From: a candidate division WWE3 bacterium GW2011_GWC2_41_23
Lineage (GTDB): Bacteria; Patescibacteriota; WWE3; UBA101185; UBA10185
Assembly (NCBI GenBank): GCA_000996895.1
Contig: LCBB01000002.1
Coordinates: 91,596-132,590 of the forward strand
DNA length: 40,995 nt
Direction: 5' to 3'
The notes beneath the pieces are model-generated. The model saw nothing but the letters and a program-made list of their open reading frames with translations. It ran no database searches and was not told the DNA's origin. The translations under genes were made by a program, and so were the position numbers. Shown here piece by piece: positions 1-8,798 of the stretch; position 1 is the stretch's first letter; the number at the start of each line of letters is the position of its first letter.

Positions 1-63
1 ACAAATTTGCATGTATATGCAGGCCCCGAGCACCCTCATAAAGCTCAGGAAACAGCGAAGTAA
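1..63 (+). CDS. rplM: Ribosomal protein L13 (uL13), C-terminal end, partial
   Basis: Frame 1 is open from the window edge to a TAA at 61-63 and encodes 20 residues ending in HVYAGPEHPHKAQETAK. The VYAGP-HPH-AQ pattern is the usual C-terminal signature of bacterial uL13. The gene sits two bases upstream of rpsI, the standard rplM-rpsI pair, so the two are almost certainly cotranscribed. Only the tail is visible. Confidence 0.88.
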   Translation, partial: TNLHVYAGPEHPHKAQETAK

Positions 64-65
64 AT

Positions 66-500
66 ATGGTAAAAGAAAAAGTACAAGAAAGAGCAAAAAT
101 AGAACCTAATTTCTTCTCAGGCACCGGAAGAAGAAAAACAGCAGTAGCAAGAGTATTTATGTGGGACGACAAAGGCGAAATTACGGTCAACGGAATGGAT
201 ATTAATGAGTACTTCCCGTCAGAAAAAGAACAGATAGCCTGGACAAGACCTTTCCATATTCTCGGAATTTCACACCCAAAAGCAAAATTCAAAGCAAGCA
301 TTAAAGTAGCAGGCTCGGGTAAATCAGCTCAGCTGGGAGCCGTAGCACATGGTATTTCCGTAGCTCTTTCACGCATGAACGAAGAATACTCCGTAATGCT
401 GCATAAACAGGGACTTATGACCAGGGATTCAAGAATGGTCGAAAGAAAGAAACCCAACTTACACAAAGCCAGAAAAGCTTCGCAGTATTCAAAGCGTTAA
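66..500 (+). CDS. rpsI: Ribosomal protein S9 (uS9)
   Basis: This is a small-subunit ribosomal protein of 144 residues, slightly longer than usual because of an N-terminal extension before the conserved GTGRRKTAVARV start of the S9 fold (about residues 19-30). The HGISVALSRM segment and the basic tail ending KARKASQYSKR are family hallmarks; the C-terminal SKR normally reaches toward the P-site tRNA. The ATG at 66 follows the rplM stop by two bases, so translational coupling is likely. Its last four bases overlap the stop of the convergent XRE gene. Confidence 0.97.
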   Translation: MVKEKVQERAKIEPNFFSGTGRRKTAVARVFMWDDKGEITVNGMDINEYFPSEKEQIAWTRPFHILGISHPKAKFKASIKVAGSGKSAQLGAVAHGISVALSRMNEEYSVMLHKQGLMTRDSRMVERKKPNLHKARKASQYSKR

Positions 501-772
501 TTTTCAGCTAAAACTTTTTCAAGGTTTTCGACAAAATTCTTAACTGAGATTATTTGATCTCTTAGCTTACACTTCTCAACCTTGTTCATATATAAAATGG
601 GAACAGAGAAAATTTCCGATATCTCAGTAATAATTTTTTCCGGCGGGACTGCACGTCCGGTCTCATAAGCGGAAACCGTCTTTCCTGAAACACCTATCTT
701 TTTTCCAAACCTGTATTGGGATAATTTAAAAGAGTTTCTTATATCTCTGATCTTTCCGCCGATTTCTGACAT
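497..772 (-). CDS. Small XRE/Cro-type helix-turn-helix regulator
   Basis: The 91-residue protein carries an N-terminal HTH_3-like domain (about residues 4-58). The segment LSQYRFGKKIGVSGKTVSAY contains the two-helix recognition unit, and the ETGRAVPP stretch following it is typical of Cro/C1 repressors. The remaining 30 residues look helical and amphipathic, possibly for dimerisation; there is no peptidase domain. It is transcribed divergently from radC across a 62-bp gap with a near-perfect 20-bp palindrome (798-817), so it probably regulates itself and radC. The 3' end overlaps rpsI convergently by 4 bases. DNA binding is confident from the motif; the targets are inferred. Confidence 0.85.
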   Translation of the reverse strand: MSEIGGKIRDIRNSFKLSQYRFGKKIGVSGKTVSAYETGRAVPPEKIITEISEIFSVPILYMNKVEKCKLRDQIISVKNFVENLEKVLAEN

Positions 773-787
773 ATATAGTCTGGGTAG

Positions 788-827
788 AATTTAACATATT
801 GTAATGAACATTGCAATAACCTAGATT
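788..827. promoter_or_regulatory. Back-to-back promoters for XRE gene and radC around a palindromic operator
   Basis: The palindrome ATTGTAATGAACATTGCAAT occupies 798-817 (half-site ATTGYAATG). Plus strand: TTGTAA (799-804), 17 nt, TAGATT (822-827), with the radC ATG exactly 7 nt later. Minus strand: TTGCAA (complement of 811-816), 17 nt, TAAATT (complement of 788-793), with the XRE ATG 15 nt downstream. Both -35 boxes therefore lie inside the two halves of the palindrome. A dimeric repressor there, most simply the XRE protein, would shut both promoters. This is inferred from sequence only. Confidence 0.55.
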
Positions 828-834
828 ATGTATT

Positions 835-1524
835 ATGAATATTCTGGAACTTCCCGAAGAAGACAGACCCCGTGAAAAACTTTTAAATTTAGGAGCAAAC
901 ACAATGTCTGACGCCGAGCTTATTGCCTTAATACTCTCCAGCGGCGGAAAAGGACAATCTGCTCTTGAACTCTCCCAAAGTCTTATAAAGGAAGCGGGAA
1001 CGCTTGCCGAACTCTTAAATTTTCCTATTCAAAAATTAGTGAGTCACAAAAACCTTGGAGAGGCCAAGGCAGTAAAAATATCCGCCGTTAGGGAACTGGC
1101 GACACGTTATAACAATAAAAATAAAAGCATTGTCAGGATTTCGGCGCCGGGAGATGCGTACGAATACATTAAATCCAGCCTATCGGGAAAAGAAACCGAG
1201 CACCTCTATTTAATTGCTCTTAACGCAAGAAACACAATCATCAATAAAAGCCTGATTTCAGTAGGAACCGTAAACGAAACACTAATTCACCCGCGCGAAA
1301 TTATAAAGGTCGCAGTAATGAATAACGCCGTCTCAATAATATTAGTTCACAACCACCCGTCAGGAGAACCCTATCCAAGCACAGAAGATATAAAAGTAAC
1401 TCACAGACTGGAAAACGCATGCAAACTAGTCGGAATAGGTTTTACCGACCACATCATTGTGTGTGACAGTTCTTACTCCAGCATGAGGGCACAAAATTTA
1501 TTGGGAGGGGGTGAAAATAATTGA
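835..1524 (+). CDS. radC: RadC/UPF0758 family JAMM-domain protein
   Basis: The 229 residues match the RadC family in length and layout: an N-terminal helical UPF0758 domain (about residues 1-95) and a C-terminal JAB/MPN domain. The metal-binding signature HNHPSG-x7-S-x2-D is intact (about residues 172-188), so zinc binding and possible metallohydrolase activity are expected; the cellular substrate is not established, and the old DNA-repair assignment is doubtful. There is no Shine-Dalgarno before the ATG, and a -10-like TAGATT ends 7 nt upstream, suggesting a leaderless mRNA. It ends in TGA and overlaps the TTG start of the next gene (TTGA), so the two are coupled. Confidence 0.93.
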   Translation: MNILELPEEDRPREKLLNLGANTMSDAELIALILSSGGKGQSALELSQSLIKEAGTLAELLNFPIQKLVSHKNLGEAKAVKISAVRELATRYNNKNKSIVRISAPGDAYEYIKSSLSGKETEHLYLIALNARNTIINKSLISVGTVNETLIHPREIIKVAVMNNAVSIILVHNHPSGEPYPSTEDIKVTHRLENACKLVGIGFTDHIIVCDSSYSSMRAQNLLGGGENN

Positions 1525-2108
1525 AAAATAATAACAAACTAGGATTGTACTTAGCAGGACTGGCAGTAGTGTTAAGTATGGTTGCAGGAGTGACGTTCGC
1601 AGCTTTCACGGATAAAGCGAAGGTGTTGGGCTCTAACTTCTCTATCGGAAGTGCGGACATTAGATTTTTGAACGATCTTCCTCTTGGCACCGACCCCACA
1701 AACCTTGTTGATGAGCTTCCCGGGCCGACGTTCGGCAATATCGGACAAACATGGTCAGCCGACTACCCTATTAAAGTAATCAACAACGGAACCTCCGGCG
1801 TCAACCTGGCGTCCCACGCTTACTACGAAACCGCAAACGATCCGGCTGACTTAAGATCTGATATTAACGTGGAAATATTTGAGTGGAACGACGCTAACGG
1901 CAACGGAGTTCTGGACACAGGGGAGGTAGGAATGAGTATGGGCAAGAAAACAATAGTTAAGTGGAAAACCGAGGGGATGGGATTGGGACAATTTAATCCC
2001 GGGCAGTTAAAAGCTCTGGTGCTTAGGTTCTCCACGGAAAACCTAAGCAGTACAAAACAGGGTAAAACTGCTCTGTTTGATTTTGAGTTCGAATCCGCGC
2101 AACTGTAA
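1521..2108 (+). CDS. TasA/camelysin-like secreted protein (SipW-dependent)
   Basis: The protein is 195 residues. Residues about 6-27 form a hydrophobic signal segment ending GVTFAAFTDKA, the arrangement seen in SipW-processed TasA/CalY proteins. The rest is a beta-rich ectodomain; DANGNGVLDTGE (about residues 119-130) resembles a calcium-binding loop. The TTG start at 1521 is chosen because GGAGGGGGTG at 1504-1513 is a strong ribosome binding site and the start overlaps the radC stop. The next gene encodes a SipW-type signal peptidase, as in tasA-sipW modules, so it probably builds a surface fibre or layer. The family match rests on architecture and neighbourhood, not on strong motif identity; fibre formation is inferred. 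Confidence 0.72.
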   Translation: MKNNNKLGLYLAGLAVVLSMVAGVTFAAFTDKAKVLGSNFSIGSADIRFLNDLPLGTDPTNLVDELPGPTFGNIGQTWSADYPIKVINNGTSGVNLASHAYYETANDPADLRSDINVEIFEWNDANGNGVLDTGEVGMSMGKKTIVKWKTEGMGLGQFNPGQLKALVLRFSTENLSSTKQGKTALFDFEFESAQL

Positions 2109-2131
2109 AAGTACGCGGCTTAGGATAAATT

Positions 2132-2572
2132 GTGGACAGGTACTACCCGATTATTTTAATAGTCTTACTTTCGATAGCGGCAAAGCTGTGCGGTGTTTCA
2201 TTGTTTTACGTTTTAACCGAATCTATGAAACCTGCAGCCGGGAAGGGAGACGCAGTCATAACAGTGCCTGTCCGCAAAGTAAAAATAGGAGATATTATCT
2301 CTTTCGAGCAAACTCAAAGCGTAATAACGCACCGCGTGATAAGCATACATAACGAAACAGGCGGTACGTATTTCATAACAAAGGGAGATAATAATACATA
2401 CGATGACCCCTTTCCTGTTTCCGGAAAGGAGATTTTGGGAAAAGTCATTTTTGTAATTCCTTCCGGAAAGATAATTAATATCCACTACGTACCCGTACTT
2501 TACTGGCTTTTGGGTTTTACGTTCGGCATTCTCATATACACACTCCGTGTACAAAAAGCCCCTCAACTCTGA
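2132..2572 (+). CDS. sipW: SipW/ER-type signal peptidase I
   Basis: This 146-residue membrane protease removes signal peptides outside the membrane. The catalytic serine is in TESMKP (Ser31). The general base is His67 in ITHRVI rather than lysine, the feature that separates SipW/archaeal/ER-type enzymes from LepB. KGDNN (residues 84-88) and the DP motif that follows are conserved substrate-site elements. Hydrophobic segments lie at about 6-26 and 119-137. The GTG start at 2132 has AGGA about 7 nt upstream. Position directly behind the TasA-like gene suggests this is its dedicated peptidase. A general signal peptidase elsewhere is expected but not visible. Confidence 0.88.
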   Translation: MDRYYPIILIVLLSIAAKLCGVSLFYVLTESMKPAAGKGDAVITVPVRKVKIGDIISFEQTQSVITHRVISIHNETGGTYFITKGDNNTYDDPFPVSGKEILGKVIFVIPSGKIINIHYVPVLYWLLGFTFGILIYTLRVQKAPQL

Positions 2573-2584
2573 TATTCTTATGTT

Positions 2585-5149
2585 ATGAAGTCTCTGCCCA
2601 GACTGCCTCACGAATTTTTAATATGGTGGCTTTTAAAAGCTCCCCGAAGAATACTTAAAATATCTTCGCGTCTTATAGCGCTGACCAACAATCAGATCTC
2701 CTTTACTACGAACTTCAGATTATTATTTGTGCCGCTTTTCGGCGACTACACGTTGGTTGGAAGATTTATAGGTTTTACTATTAGAATTGTCTGGATAGTA
2801 TTCGGCTTTGTTTTTTTCCTACTGCTATTGCCGGTGTGCGCCCTTTTTCCCGTCGCGTGGTATTTAACCCCAGCTTTCGTTTTTAAGTACGGCGGTCCTC
2901 AGTATGCCCTAGCTTACGTTGTGGCACTGTACCTTCTCTACCTACTAAGAAACCGCGATACTCCCAGAATCAGAGTTCGGGAAAATACAAAAGAAAACTT
3001 TCAGGCGTCCTCCAGAAAAAACGTGCTGGTAGCTTTAGAAAAACTGGACTCGGAGCAAAGTTCGGGAATGAAATGGCTATTTGATCTCGATTCCTCGGAA
3101 ATAATATTCAAACGCTCGGAAATAAATAAGGATCTTCTCTTTGAAAAACTTAGATCCGCCCCTTCCATACAAATATCTGCTCTCGGTCAAGCTGCTTTCG
3201 CGGACGCGCTTAGATTTAAATCTAAATACATAGAAACCGATTATCTTTTGCTTGCACTTCTAAATAACGTTCCGAAAATCGACATTATCTTGTCCTCACT
3301 TAATACTTCTATTAAAAATGTAGCGGGAAGCATTGAATGGGAAAGTGATAAAAGAAATGAGAAAGATAAAATCTTTATTTGGCAGGACGACTACGAGCTT
3401 TTATTTACAGGGGGTTTCGGAAAGGGAATGCTCGGAAGGGTTACACCGACACTGGACGCCGTTTCCCGTGACTACACAAGAGAAATAGCGCTGGGAAGAT
3501 ATAAGAGAATCCTGGGCCGTGAAACCGATATAAAAAACATTGCTCAAATTCTTAGCGGGTCAAAAGAAAACGTGCTCATTGTAGGTGAACCCGGAAGCGG
3601 AAAAACTACGCTTGTGAAGGGAATCGCACAGAGAATTATGGAAAGCAACGAATACAAAGCCGTCAGTAATCACAGACTGGTTAGCCTTGATATCGGAGGT
3701 CTCATTTCCGGAACTACTTCTCCCGGCAAAATAGCTGAAAACCTTAATAACATCATGGGTGAAGTAAAAAGCTCTGGTGACATCATTCTATTTATCGACG
3801 AGATACACAACCTTGTGGCCGGTGCGGGAGATGCCGACGCGGAAACTTCCAAGATTTATACGATGCTGGAACCCCATCTTGCGAATGACAAAATAAAATT
3901 TATTGGGGCAACAACCGTCTCCAACTATCGAAAATACATAGAACCTAACGGAGCTTTCGCCCGTTTATTCCATTTAGTACAAATCGACGAGCTTCCTAAA
4001 GATGTTACCGTAAAAATACTTGAAGCCAAGGCCGACAAACTTGAAAGTAAAGAAAATATATTTGTAACGTATCCTGCACTGGTAAAAACCGTAGATTTGT
4101 CAGAAAAACTTATGCACGAACGTGTTCTTCCCGACAAAGCCGTCGATATTCTAAACAGAACTTCTACAAGGGTGTTGGGCGGTTCAAGGTTACTCTCATC
4201 TTCCGAAGTTGCTACCGAGATAGCGGAGATTACAAAAATTCCCGTCGAGACCGTAACTCAGGATGAAGCCCAGAAACTCCTCTCTATTGAAGACACTATG
4301 AAAAAGATGGTAATCGGACAGGATGAGGCGGTACGGCAAATATCTACAGCCCTCAGACGTGCCCGCGCAGGCATAAGAGATGAGAATAAACCTATTGCCA
4401 GCTTTTTGTTCGTAGGAACAACGGGTATAGGAAAAACTCAAACGGCAAAAGCGTTGGCTAAACATTATTTCGGTCACGATACTAACATGATTAGACTTGA
4501 TATGAGCGAGTATCAACAAATCGACAGCATGAACAGACTATTGGGAGATACTGCCGGAAATAAAGGGTTACTCACTGAGATGGTACGCACAAAACCTTTT
4601 GCACTTATATTATTGGACGAAGTTGAAAAAGCTCATCCCAATATTCTTCTTACATTTTTACAGGTTCTCGATGAAGGAAAGCTTACGGATAACTCCGGAA
4701 TGGAAATTGATTTTACGAACACAATAATAATCGCGACGAGTAACGTCGGAACAAAATCAATTCAACAGGTATTTTCCGAACACGGAACTTTAGAAAAAAT
4801 GCGGGAACGGGCACTGGCAGATGTGCGGGAAAAGTTTGCTCCCGAATTTTTAAACAGGTTTTCGGGAATAATAGTTTTCAATCCTCTCACAGAACAAAAC
4901 GTCAGAGAAATAACCCTTCTTATGCTGGATAAAGTAAGGGAACTCTCAGAGGAAAAGGGTATAAACGTGAGATTTAAACAGGATTTGATCGACGTTCTTT
5001 CAAAAAAAGGGTATTCTCCCGAATGGGGAGCAAGACCTCTGGCACGGGTTATTGAAGACACGGTAGAAACGTATATAGCAACTAAAATGCTCAAAAAGGA
5101 AATAAACGCCGGAGACCAGGTATTGCTCGGTACTGAAGCAATGGATTGA
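2585..5149 (+). CDS. Membrane-anchored double-AAA+ Clp-like ATPase
   Basis: The 854-residue protein combines a membrane region with two ClpA/B/C-type AAA+ modules. Hydrophobic segments lie at about residues 60-120 ([17 protein letters not shown] and [14 protein letters not shown]). Residues about 195-250 look like a degenerate Clp N-repeat ([19 protein letters not shown]). D1 has Walker A GEPGSGKT (about 334) and Walker B LFIDEIHN (about 400); D2 has GTTGIGKT (about 611) and LLDEVEKAH (about 675). The D1-D2 junction is short, so there is no ClpB/ClpC coiled-coil middle domain. The D2 stretch after TSNVG lacks a recognisable ClpP-docking IGF/VGF loop. It begins 12 nt after sipW and is probably cotranscribed. 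Unfoldase activity is expected; a protease partner is uncertain. Confidence 0.87.
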   Translation: MKSLPRLPHEFLIWWLLKAPRRILKISSRLIALTNNQISFTTNFRLLFVPLFGDYTLVGRFIGFTIRIVWIVFGFVFFLLLLPVCALFPVAWYLTPAFVFKYGGPQYALAYVVALYLLYLLRNRDTPRIRVRENTKENFQASSRKNVLVALEKLDSEQSSGMKWLFDLDSSEIIFKRSEINKDLLFEKLRSAPSIQISALGQAAFADALRFKSKYIETDYLLLALLNNVPKIDIILSSLNTSIKNVAGSIEWESDKRNEKDKIFIWQDDYELLFTGGFGKGMLGRVTPTLDAVSRDYTREIALGRYKRILGRETDIKNIAQILSGSKENVLIVGEPGSGKTTLVKGIAQRIMESNEYKAVSNHRLVSLDIGGLISGTTSPGKIAENLNNIMGEVKSSGDIILFIDEIHNLVAGAGDADAETSKIYTMLEPHLANDKIKFIGATTVSNYRKYIEPNGAFARLFHLVQIDELPKDVTVKILEAKADKLESKENIFVTYPALVKTVDLSEKLMHERVLPDKAVDILNRTSTRVLGGSRLLSSSEVATEIAEITKIPVETVTQDEAQKLLSIEDTMKKMVIGQDEAVRQISTALRRARAGIRDENKPIASFLFVGTTGIGKTQTAKALAKHYFGHDTNMIRLDMSEYQQIDSMNRLLGDTAGNKGLLTEMVRTKPFALILLDEVEKAHPNILLTFLQVLDEGKLTDNSGMEIDFTNTIIIATSNVGTKSIQQVFSEHGTLEKMRERALADVREKFAPEFLNRFSGIIVFNPLTEQNVREITLLMLDKVRELSEEKGINVRFKQDLIDVLSKKGYSPEWGARPLARVIEDTVETYIATKMLKKEINAGDQVLLGTEAMD

Positions 5150-5159
5150 ACAACGCCGG

Positions 5160-5168
5160 TGGTATAAT
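5160..5168 (+). promoter_or_regulatory. Extended -10 promoter of prfB
   Basis: TGGTATAAT forms a perfect TGn plus TATAAT extended -10 in the 28-bp gap after the Clp-like gene. The -10 ends 9 nt before the prfB ATG, so the predicted leader is 2-3 nt at most. No convincing -35 at normal spacing was seen, as expected for an extended -10 promoter. Confidence 0.65.
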
Positions 5169-5177
5169 CTCATAGTT

Positions 5178-6185
5178 ATGCAGGAAATACTTCGTGAAAG
5201 ACTTGAACAACTTAAAAAAGGCCTATTTATCGAAGAAAAAAGAGCCAAAATCAAAACCCTCGAAGAAAGGGTAGCTGAAGAAGATACCTGGAAAAACTGG
5301 GAGGAAGGCAACGCAATTACACGGGATCTCTCCTCATTAAAAAAAGACATCGAAGACTACGAGATGCTCGAACTTATGGCCGAGGAAGGTGACAACGAAA
5401 ACTTTGAACGCGAACTTCACCGTCTGGAACTTAACACTTTCTTTAAAGAAAAACACGACCAAAACGATGCAATCATTACCGTACATTCAGGACAGGGCGG
5501 AACCGAAGCAATGGATTGGGCAGCTACACTATTTAGAATGTACAAACGTTACGCAGAAAAAAACAAATGGGAATGGCACGAAGTTCATGCTGTTCAGGGA
5601 GACGAAGCGGGTATCAAAACAGGCACCGTCGAAATAGCAGGCAGATACGCATACGGATTTCTTAAAAATGAGTCCGGGGTCCACAGACTGGTCAGACAAT
5701 CCCCTTTTAACGCCGATAATTTGAGACAGACCTCGTTCGCCCTCGTAGAAGTAATTCCTTTAATAAACGAAGATGTGGAAGATATTGAATTAAAAGACGA
5801 AGACGTTGAGTGGGATTTTTTCAGGTCAGGCGGTAGCGGTGGGCAGAACGTAAATAAAGTATCCACCGCAGTACGGTTAAAACACAAACCTTCCGGAATA
5901 ATCGTTGAATGCCAGGAAGAAAGATTTCAAGGAAAGAATAGAGAGAAAGCTATAAAAATTCTTAAGTCAAAACTTTACAAACTGGAATTGGAAAAAATAG
6001 AAGCAGAAAAAAAGAAAGCGAAGGGTGATTACAAAATGCCCGGGTGGGGAAACCAAATCCGCAACTATGTTTTACATCCCTACAAACTTGTGAAAGATCT
6101 TAGAACTGATATAGAATCAACTAATCCGGAATATGTGCTCGACGGAGGACTTGAAGAATTTATTGACGCAGAAATCAGGCTCTAA
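5178..6185 (+). CDS. prfB: Peptide chain release factor 2 (RF2)
   Basis: RF2 ends translation at UGA and UAA. The anticodon-like tripeptide SPF (about residue 175) specifies UGA reading, and GGQ in GSGGQNVNK (about residue 222) triggers peptidyl-tRNA hydrolysis. The protein has 335 residues against about 365 for E. coli because the N-terminus is shorter. The gene is one uninterrupted frame: where many bacteria carry an in-frame TGA and a programmed +1 frameshift, this gene reads GGC CTA TTT ATC, so that autoregulation is absent. Its promoter lies just upstream. The stop is immediately followed by the stop of the convergent gene at 6186. Confidence 0.97.
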   Translation: MQEILRERLEQLKKGLFIEEKRAKIKTLEERVAEEDTWKNWEEGNAITRDLSSLKKDIEDYEMLELMAEEGDNENFERELHRLELNTFFKEKHDQNDAIITVHSGQGGTEAMDWAATLFRMYKRYAEKNKWEWHEVHAVQGDEAGIKTGTVEIAGRYAYGFLKNESGVHRLVRQSPFNADNLRQTSFALVEVIPLINEDVEDIELKDEDVEWDFFRSGGSGGQNVNKVSTAVRLKHKPSGIIVECQEERFQGKNREKAIKILKSKLYKLELEKIEAEKKKAKGDYKMPGWGNQIRNYVLHPYKLVKDLRTDIESTNPEYVLDGGLEEFIDAEIRL

Positions 6186-6440
6186 CTACAAACTCCAACC
6201 TGAAATTTTTATTCCTGCGATCACCGCTATCGCAAACAATAGAAACGCAAAGTTTTTTATCATGTCTTTTTTAATCTCGGCTGTAGGAAGTTCGTGGTAC
6301 CCGACTTTCGCAGTATTTTTTTCTGCGGTCTCCACGGATACTTTTGACGGTACAATTCCCTGACGGGCAGATTGTGCACGTGCTATCTCTGCCAAACGTC
6401 TCTCTTGTCTTCTTAATTTTGATGCTTTTTTATTTCCCAT
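6186..6440 (-). CDS. Small basic protein with C-terminal membrane helix
   Basis: The 84-residue protein has a strongly basic N-terminal half (KKASKLRRQERRLAEIARAQ) and one C-terminal hydrophobic helix (about residues 62-80, NFAFLLFAIAVIAGIKI), so a tail-anchored protein with a cytoplasmic basic region is predicted. No family is recognised. It is likely real: it fills the space between prfB and ftsK exactly (stop adjacent to the prfB stop) and has an extended -10 (TGGTAGAAT) 8 nt before its ATG. Confidence 0.62.
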   Translation of the reverse strand: MGNKKASKLRRQERRLAEIARAQSARQGIVPSKVSVETAEKNTAKVGYHELPTAEIKKDMIKNFAFLLFAIAVIAGIKISGWSL

Positions 6441-6448
6441 AATGGACT

Positions 6449-6457
6449 ATTCTACCA
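6449..6457 (-). promoter_or_regulatory. Extended -10 promoter of the small membrane protein gene
   Basis: The minus strand reads TGGTAGAAT (TGn plus TAGAAT), ending 8 nt before the ATG at 6440. It lies in the 22-bp gap after the ftsK stop. A leaderless or near-leaderless mRNA is predicted. Confidence 0.5.
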
Positions 6458-6462
6458 GATTT

Positions 6463-8715
6463 TTAAGATACCAGATCATCCATTTCGTCCGAGTACGAAG
6501 ACATCCCACCGGTCAATAATTCTCTTGCTCTGCTGCCGCCTGCCGCAGGTCCTACAATTCCTTTACTTTCCATATCATCTATAATCCTTGCTGCGCGTGA
6601 AAACCCTATTGATAATTTTCTTTGTAAAAGAGATGCAGAAGCTTTACCCATAGAACTTACAATATCTACCGCCTCGTCGAACAACGGATCTACGTCATCC
6701 CCCCAGGAACTGGAACCGGTCTTACCGTCTTTTTCCATTGCCGCGCTAAGTACTTCTTCCAAATAATCGGGCTCAACTCCCTGAGTTCTCAGGTAGTTAA
6801 CGAGCCTCTCTATTTCTTTCGCGTCGATATAGGCACCCTGCAAACGGATAGGCTTTTGGGCGTCGGGAGGTACGAAAAGCATATCTCCTCTAGTCAAAAG
6901 CTTCTCTGCCCCCGGCTGATCGATAATAACTCTCGAATCCACCTGACTTGAAACGCTGAAAGCTACACGCGTAGGAATGTTTGCCTTTATTATTCCGGTG
7001 ATAATGTTTATAGAAGGTCGCTGAACAGCTAATATAAGGTGGATACCAGTGGATCTGGCCATTTGCGCGAGTCTCACAACCGCTTTTTCTACCGAATTTG
7101 TATCCTGCATCATAACTTCAGCAAACTCGTCTACTACGATTACAATGTAAGGCAGCGCCTGGAATCCTGAACTTTCGTTGTAAGAATCAAGATTACGCAC
7201 CCTCGCCTGTTCAAACAATTTCAAACGTCTCTCCATTTCCTGAACTGCCCACTTAAATACTGCAGGAGTCTTTTCCATATCAACAACTACAGGAGTTATT
7301 AAGTGAGGAATATCCTGATAGTGAATTAATTCGTTTCTCTTGGGGTCGACTAAAATTAACTTCACTTCCTGCGGAGAAGCGCGGAATAGAATTGAAAAAA
7401 GAATATTGTGAATGAAGATAGATTTTCCTGAATTTGTAGCACCGGCAATTAGCATATGGGGCATCTTTGCGATATCGTAAACATAAGTTTTTCCTGCGAC
7501 ATCCTTACCCAATCCGATAGCAAGTTTCGTCTTCATATTTTTCATAGCATCGGAGGTTATTATTGATTTAAAATTGACCACGGATCTTACGGTATTAGGA
7601 ACTTCTATTCCTATCTCGGACGTTCCCGGAATAGGAGCTTCGATTCTCACCAAACCGTTAGGAGAAGCAAGCGCCAGAGCGAGGTTTTCATGCAACGAAG
7701 CTATCTTAGACACTCTTATTCCCGATTTGGTTTTCAACGCATATCTTGTAACGGACGGACCGACTTTTGTATTTGCTACCTCAACGTCTATTCCGAAAGA
7801 TTTTAATGTTTCTACTATCTTTTTTTCGTTAACCTTAGTTTCAGAAGTATCCCTGGTTTCAGCAACCGGTTCTATTAGTAAATCTAACGGAGGTTCCTTC
7901 CATATTTTATTTGAAGGAGTTGTTAAAAATCCCCCCGGAGATATGGTAGCAATTGTCGACGTAGCACCCTCGGGAATGATCACGGGAACTTTTATAGGTT
8001 CGTAGTGAGAAGGTATTACCTCAAACTCCGGCGTTTCCTCAGCTTCCTCCATCTCTGACAACACAAGCGCGGGAGCGACTTCAACATTCTCTCCGTTTAT
8101 ATTAAATTCATCCTCTCCAACTTCTTCAAAATCCCCGGCTTCTTCTTTTTTAAACGGCCACATACCGCCGAACGGCAATTTGAACGAACCTTTCTTCTCT
8201 GAAACAAAACCCAGCACCTGGTCCAAAGAAACATCAAATATTAAAATGGCCGATATCAAAACTGCCAAAATAAGAAGAACCGCAGCTCCGTATATACTCA
8301 CACCACTTGCCAAAAAAGAACTGATTTTGTATCCGACCATTCCTCCGCCTAATCCGCTTTCAGCAGCCTCTAAAGCATCATTTTTTTTAATAAAAACGTG
8401 GAAAAGGCCGGACAAACTCAAAAGAGCTAAAACCAGTCCGGTAACTATTCTTGGCTCTTTTAGCTTTACTTTCAACCTTTGAATAAATAAGGATCCGGAG
8501 ATTACGAGCAAAAAAGGAAGGATTATCGACGGTTTCCCGAATAAACCTGTCATAAAACCCACTATTTTTGCGTTTATCGAGTAGGAAGGGGCAAAAAAGG
8601 CTATGATACCGAGCAATCCCGCGGTTACGAGCACCAGTGCCAATACCGACCTTATAGTCTCGGGTTTTACACTGAAGCCAAGCTTAAATTTCCTTTTTCT
8701 ACCTCTCTTTGGCAT
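6463..8715 (-). CDS. ftsK: DNA translocase FtsK
   Basis: The 750-residue hexameric motor pumps DNA at the division septum to help resolve chromosome dimers. Four hydrophobic segments occupy about residues 20-165, followed by an acidic linker, then the alpha/beta motor with Walker A GATNSGKS (about residue 425) and Walker B VIVVDEFAE. The C-terminal winged-helix gamma domain (DEAVDIVSSMGKASASLLQRKL...) reads polar DNA motifs and contacts XerCD in other bacteria. The start is set at the ATG at 8715 (MPKRGRKRK), not at an upstream in-frame codon, because TGATATAAT ends 7 nt before it. The size suits compact SpoIIIE-like forms without the long E. coli linker. Confidence 0.96.
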   Translation of the reverse strand: MPKRGRKRKFKLGFSVKPETIRSVLALVLVTAGLLGIIAFFAPSYSINAKIVGFMTGLFGKPSIILPFLLVISGSLFIQRLKVKLKEPRIVTGLVLALLSLSGLFHVFIKKNDALEAAESGLGGGMVGYKISSFLASGVSIYGAAVLLILAVLISAILIFDVSLDQVLGFVSEKKGSFKLPFGGMWPFKKEEAGDFEEVGEDEFNINGENVEVAPALVLSEMEEAEETPEFEVIPSHYEPIKVPVIIPEGATSTIATISPGGFLTTPSNKIWKEPPLDLLIEPVAETRDTSETKVNEKKIVETLKSFGIDVEVANTKVGPSVTRYALKTKSGIRVSKIASLHENLALALASPNGLVRIEAPIPGTSEIGIEVPNTVRSVVNFKSIITSDAMKNMKTKLAIGLGKDVAGKTYVYDIAKMPHMLIAGATNSGKSIFIHNILFSILFRASPQEVKLILVDPKRNELIHYQDIPHLITPVVVDMEKTPAVFKWAVQEMERRLKLFEQARVRNLDSYNESSGFQALPYIVIVVDEFAEVMMQDTNSVEKAVVRLAQMARSTGIHLILAVQRPSINIITGIIKANIPTRVAFSVSSQVDSRVIIDQPGAEKLLTRGDMLFVPPDAQKPIRLQGAYIDAKEIERLVNYLRTQGVEPDYLEEVLSAAMEKDGKTGSSSWGDDVDPLFDEAVDIVSSMGKASASLLQRKLSIGFSRAARIIDDMESKGIVGPAAGGSRARELLTGGMSSYSDEMDDLVS

Positions 8716-8722
8716 TGGGTCA

Positions 8723-8731
8723 ATTATATCA
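8723..8731 (-). promoter_or_regulatory. Extended -10 promoter of ftsK
   Basis: The minus strand reads TGATATAAT (TGn plus perfect TATAAT), ending 7 nt before the ftsK ATG at 8715. Transcription should therefore start at or next to the A of the start codon. No Shine-Dalgarno is present. Confidence 0.7.
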
Positions 8732-8798
8732 TTACGACAACCAAAGTTACGCAACCAAATAATGCATAAGAAGGTGATTTACGTCACTTTAATCTATG

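Noticed and set aside
1454-1738. Minus-strand ORF across the radC end and TasA-like start
   Set aside because: It is antisense to two well-supported genes, has no family motif, and its composition follows the opposite strand.
2077-2352. Plus-strand ORF of 91 codons overlapping the TasA-like end and the sipW start
   Set aside because: It is an out-of-frame shadow of sipW, whose Ser/His motifs and ribosome binding site are clear.
5129-5518. Shared 14-nt string GAAGCAATGGATTG at the Clp-like gene end and inside prfB (both encode TEAMD)
   Set aside because: In prfB it encodes a conserved RF2 motif; the copy at the Clp end is short and isolated, so chance is the simplest reading.
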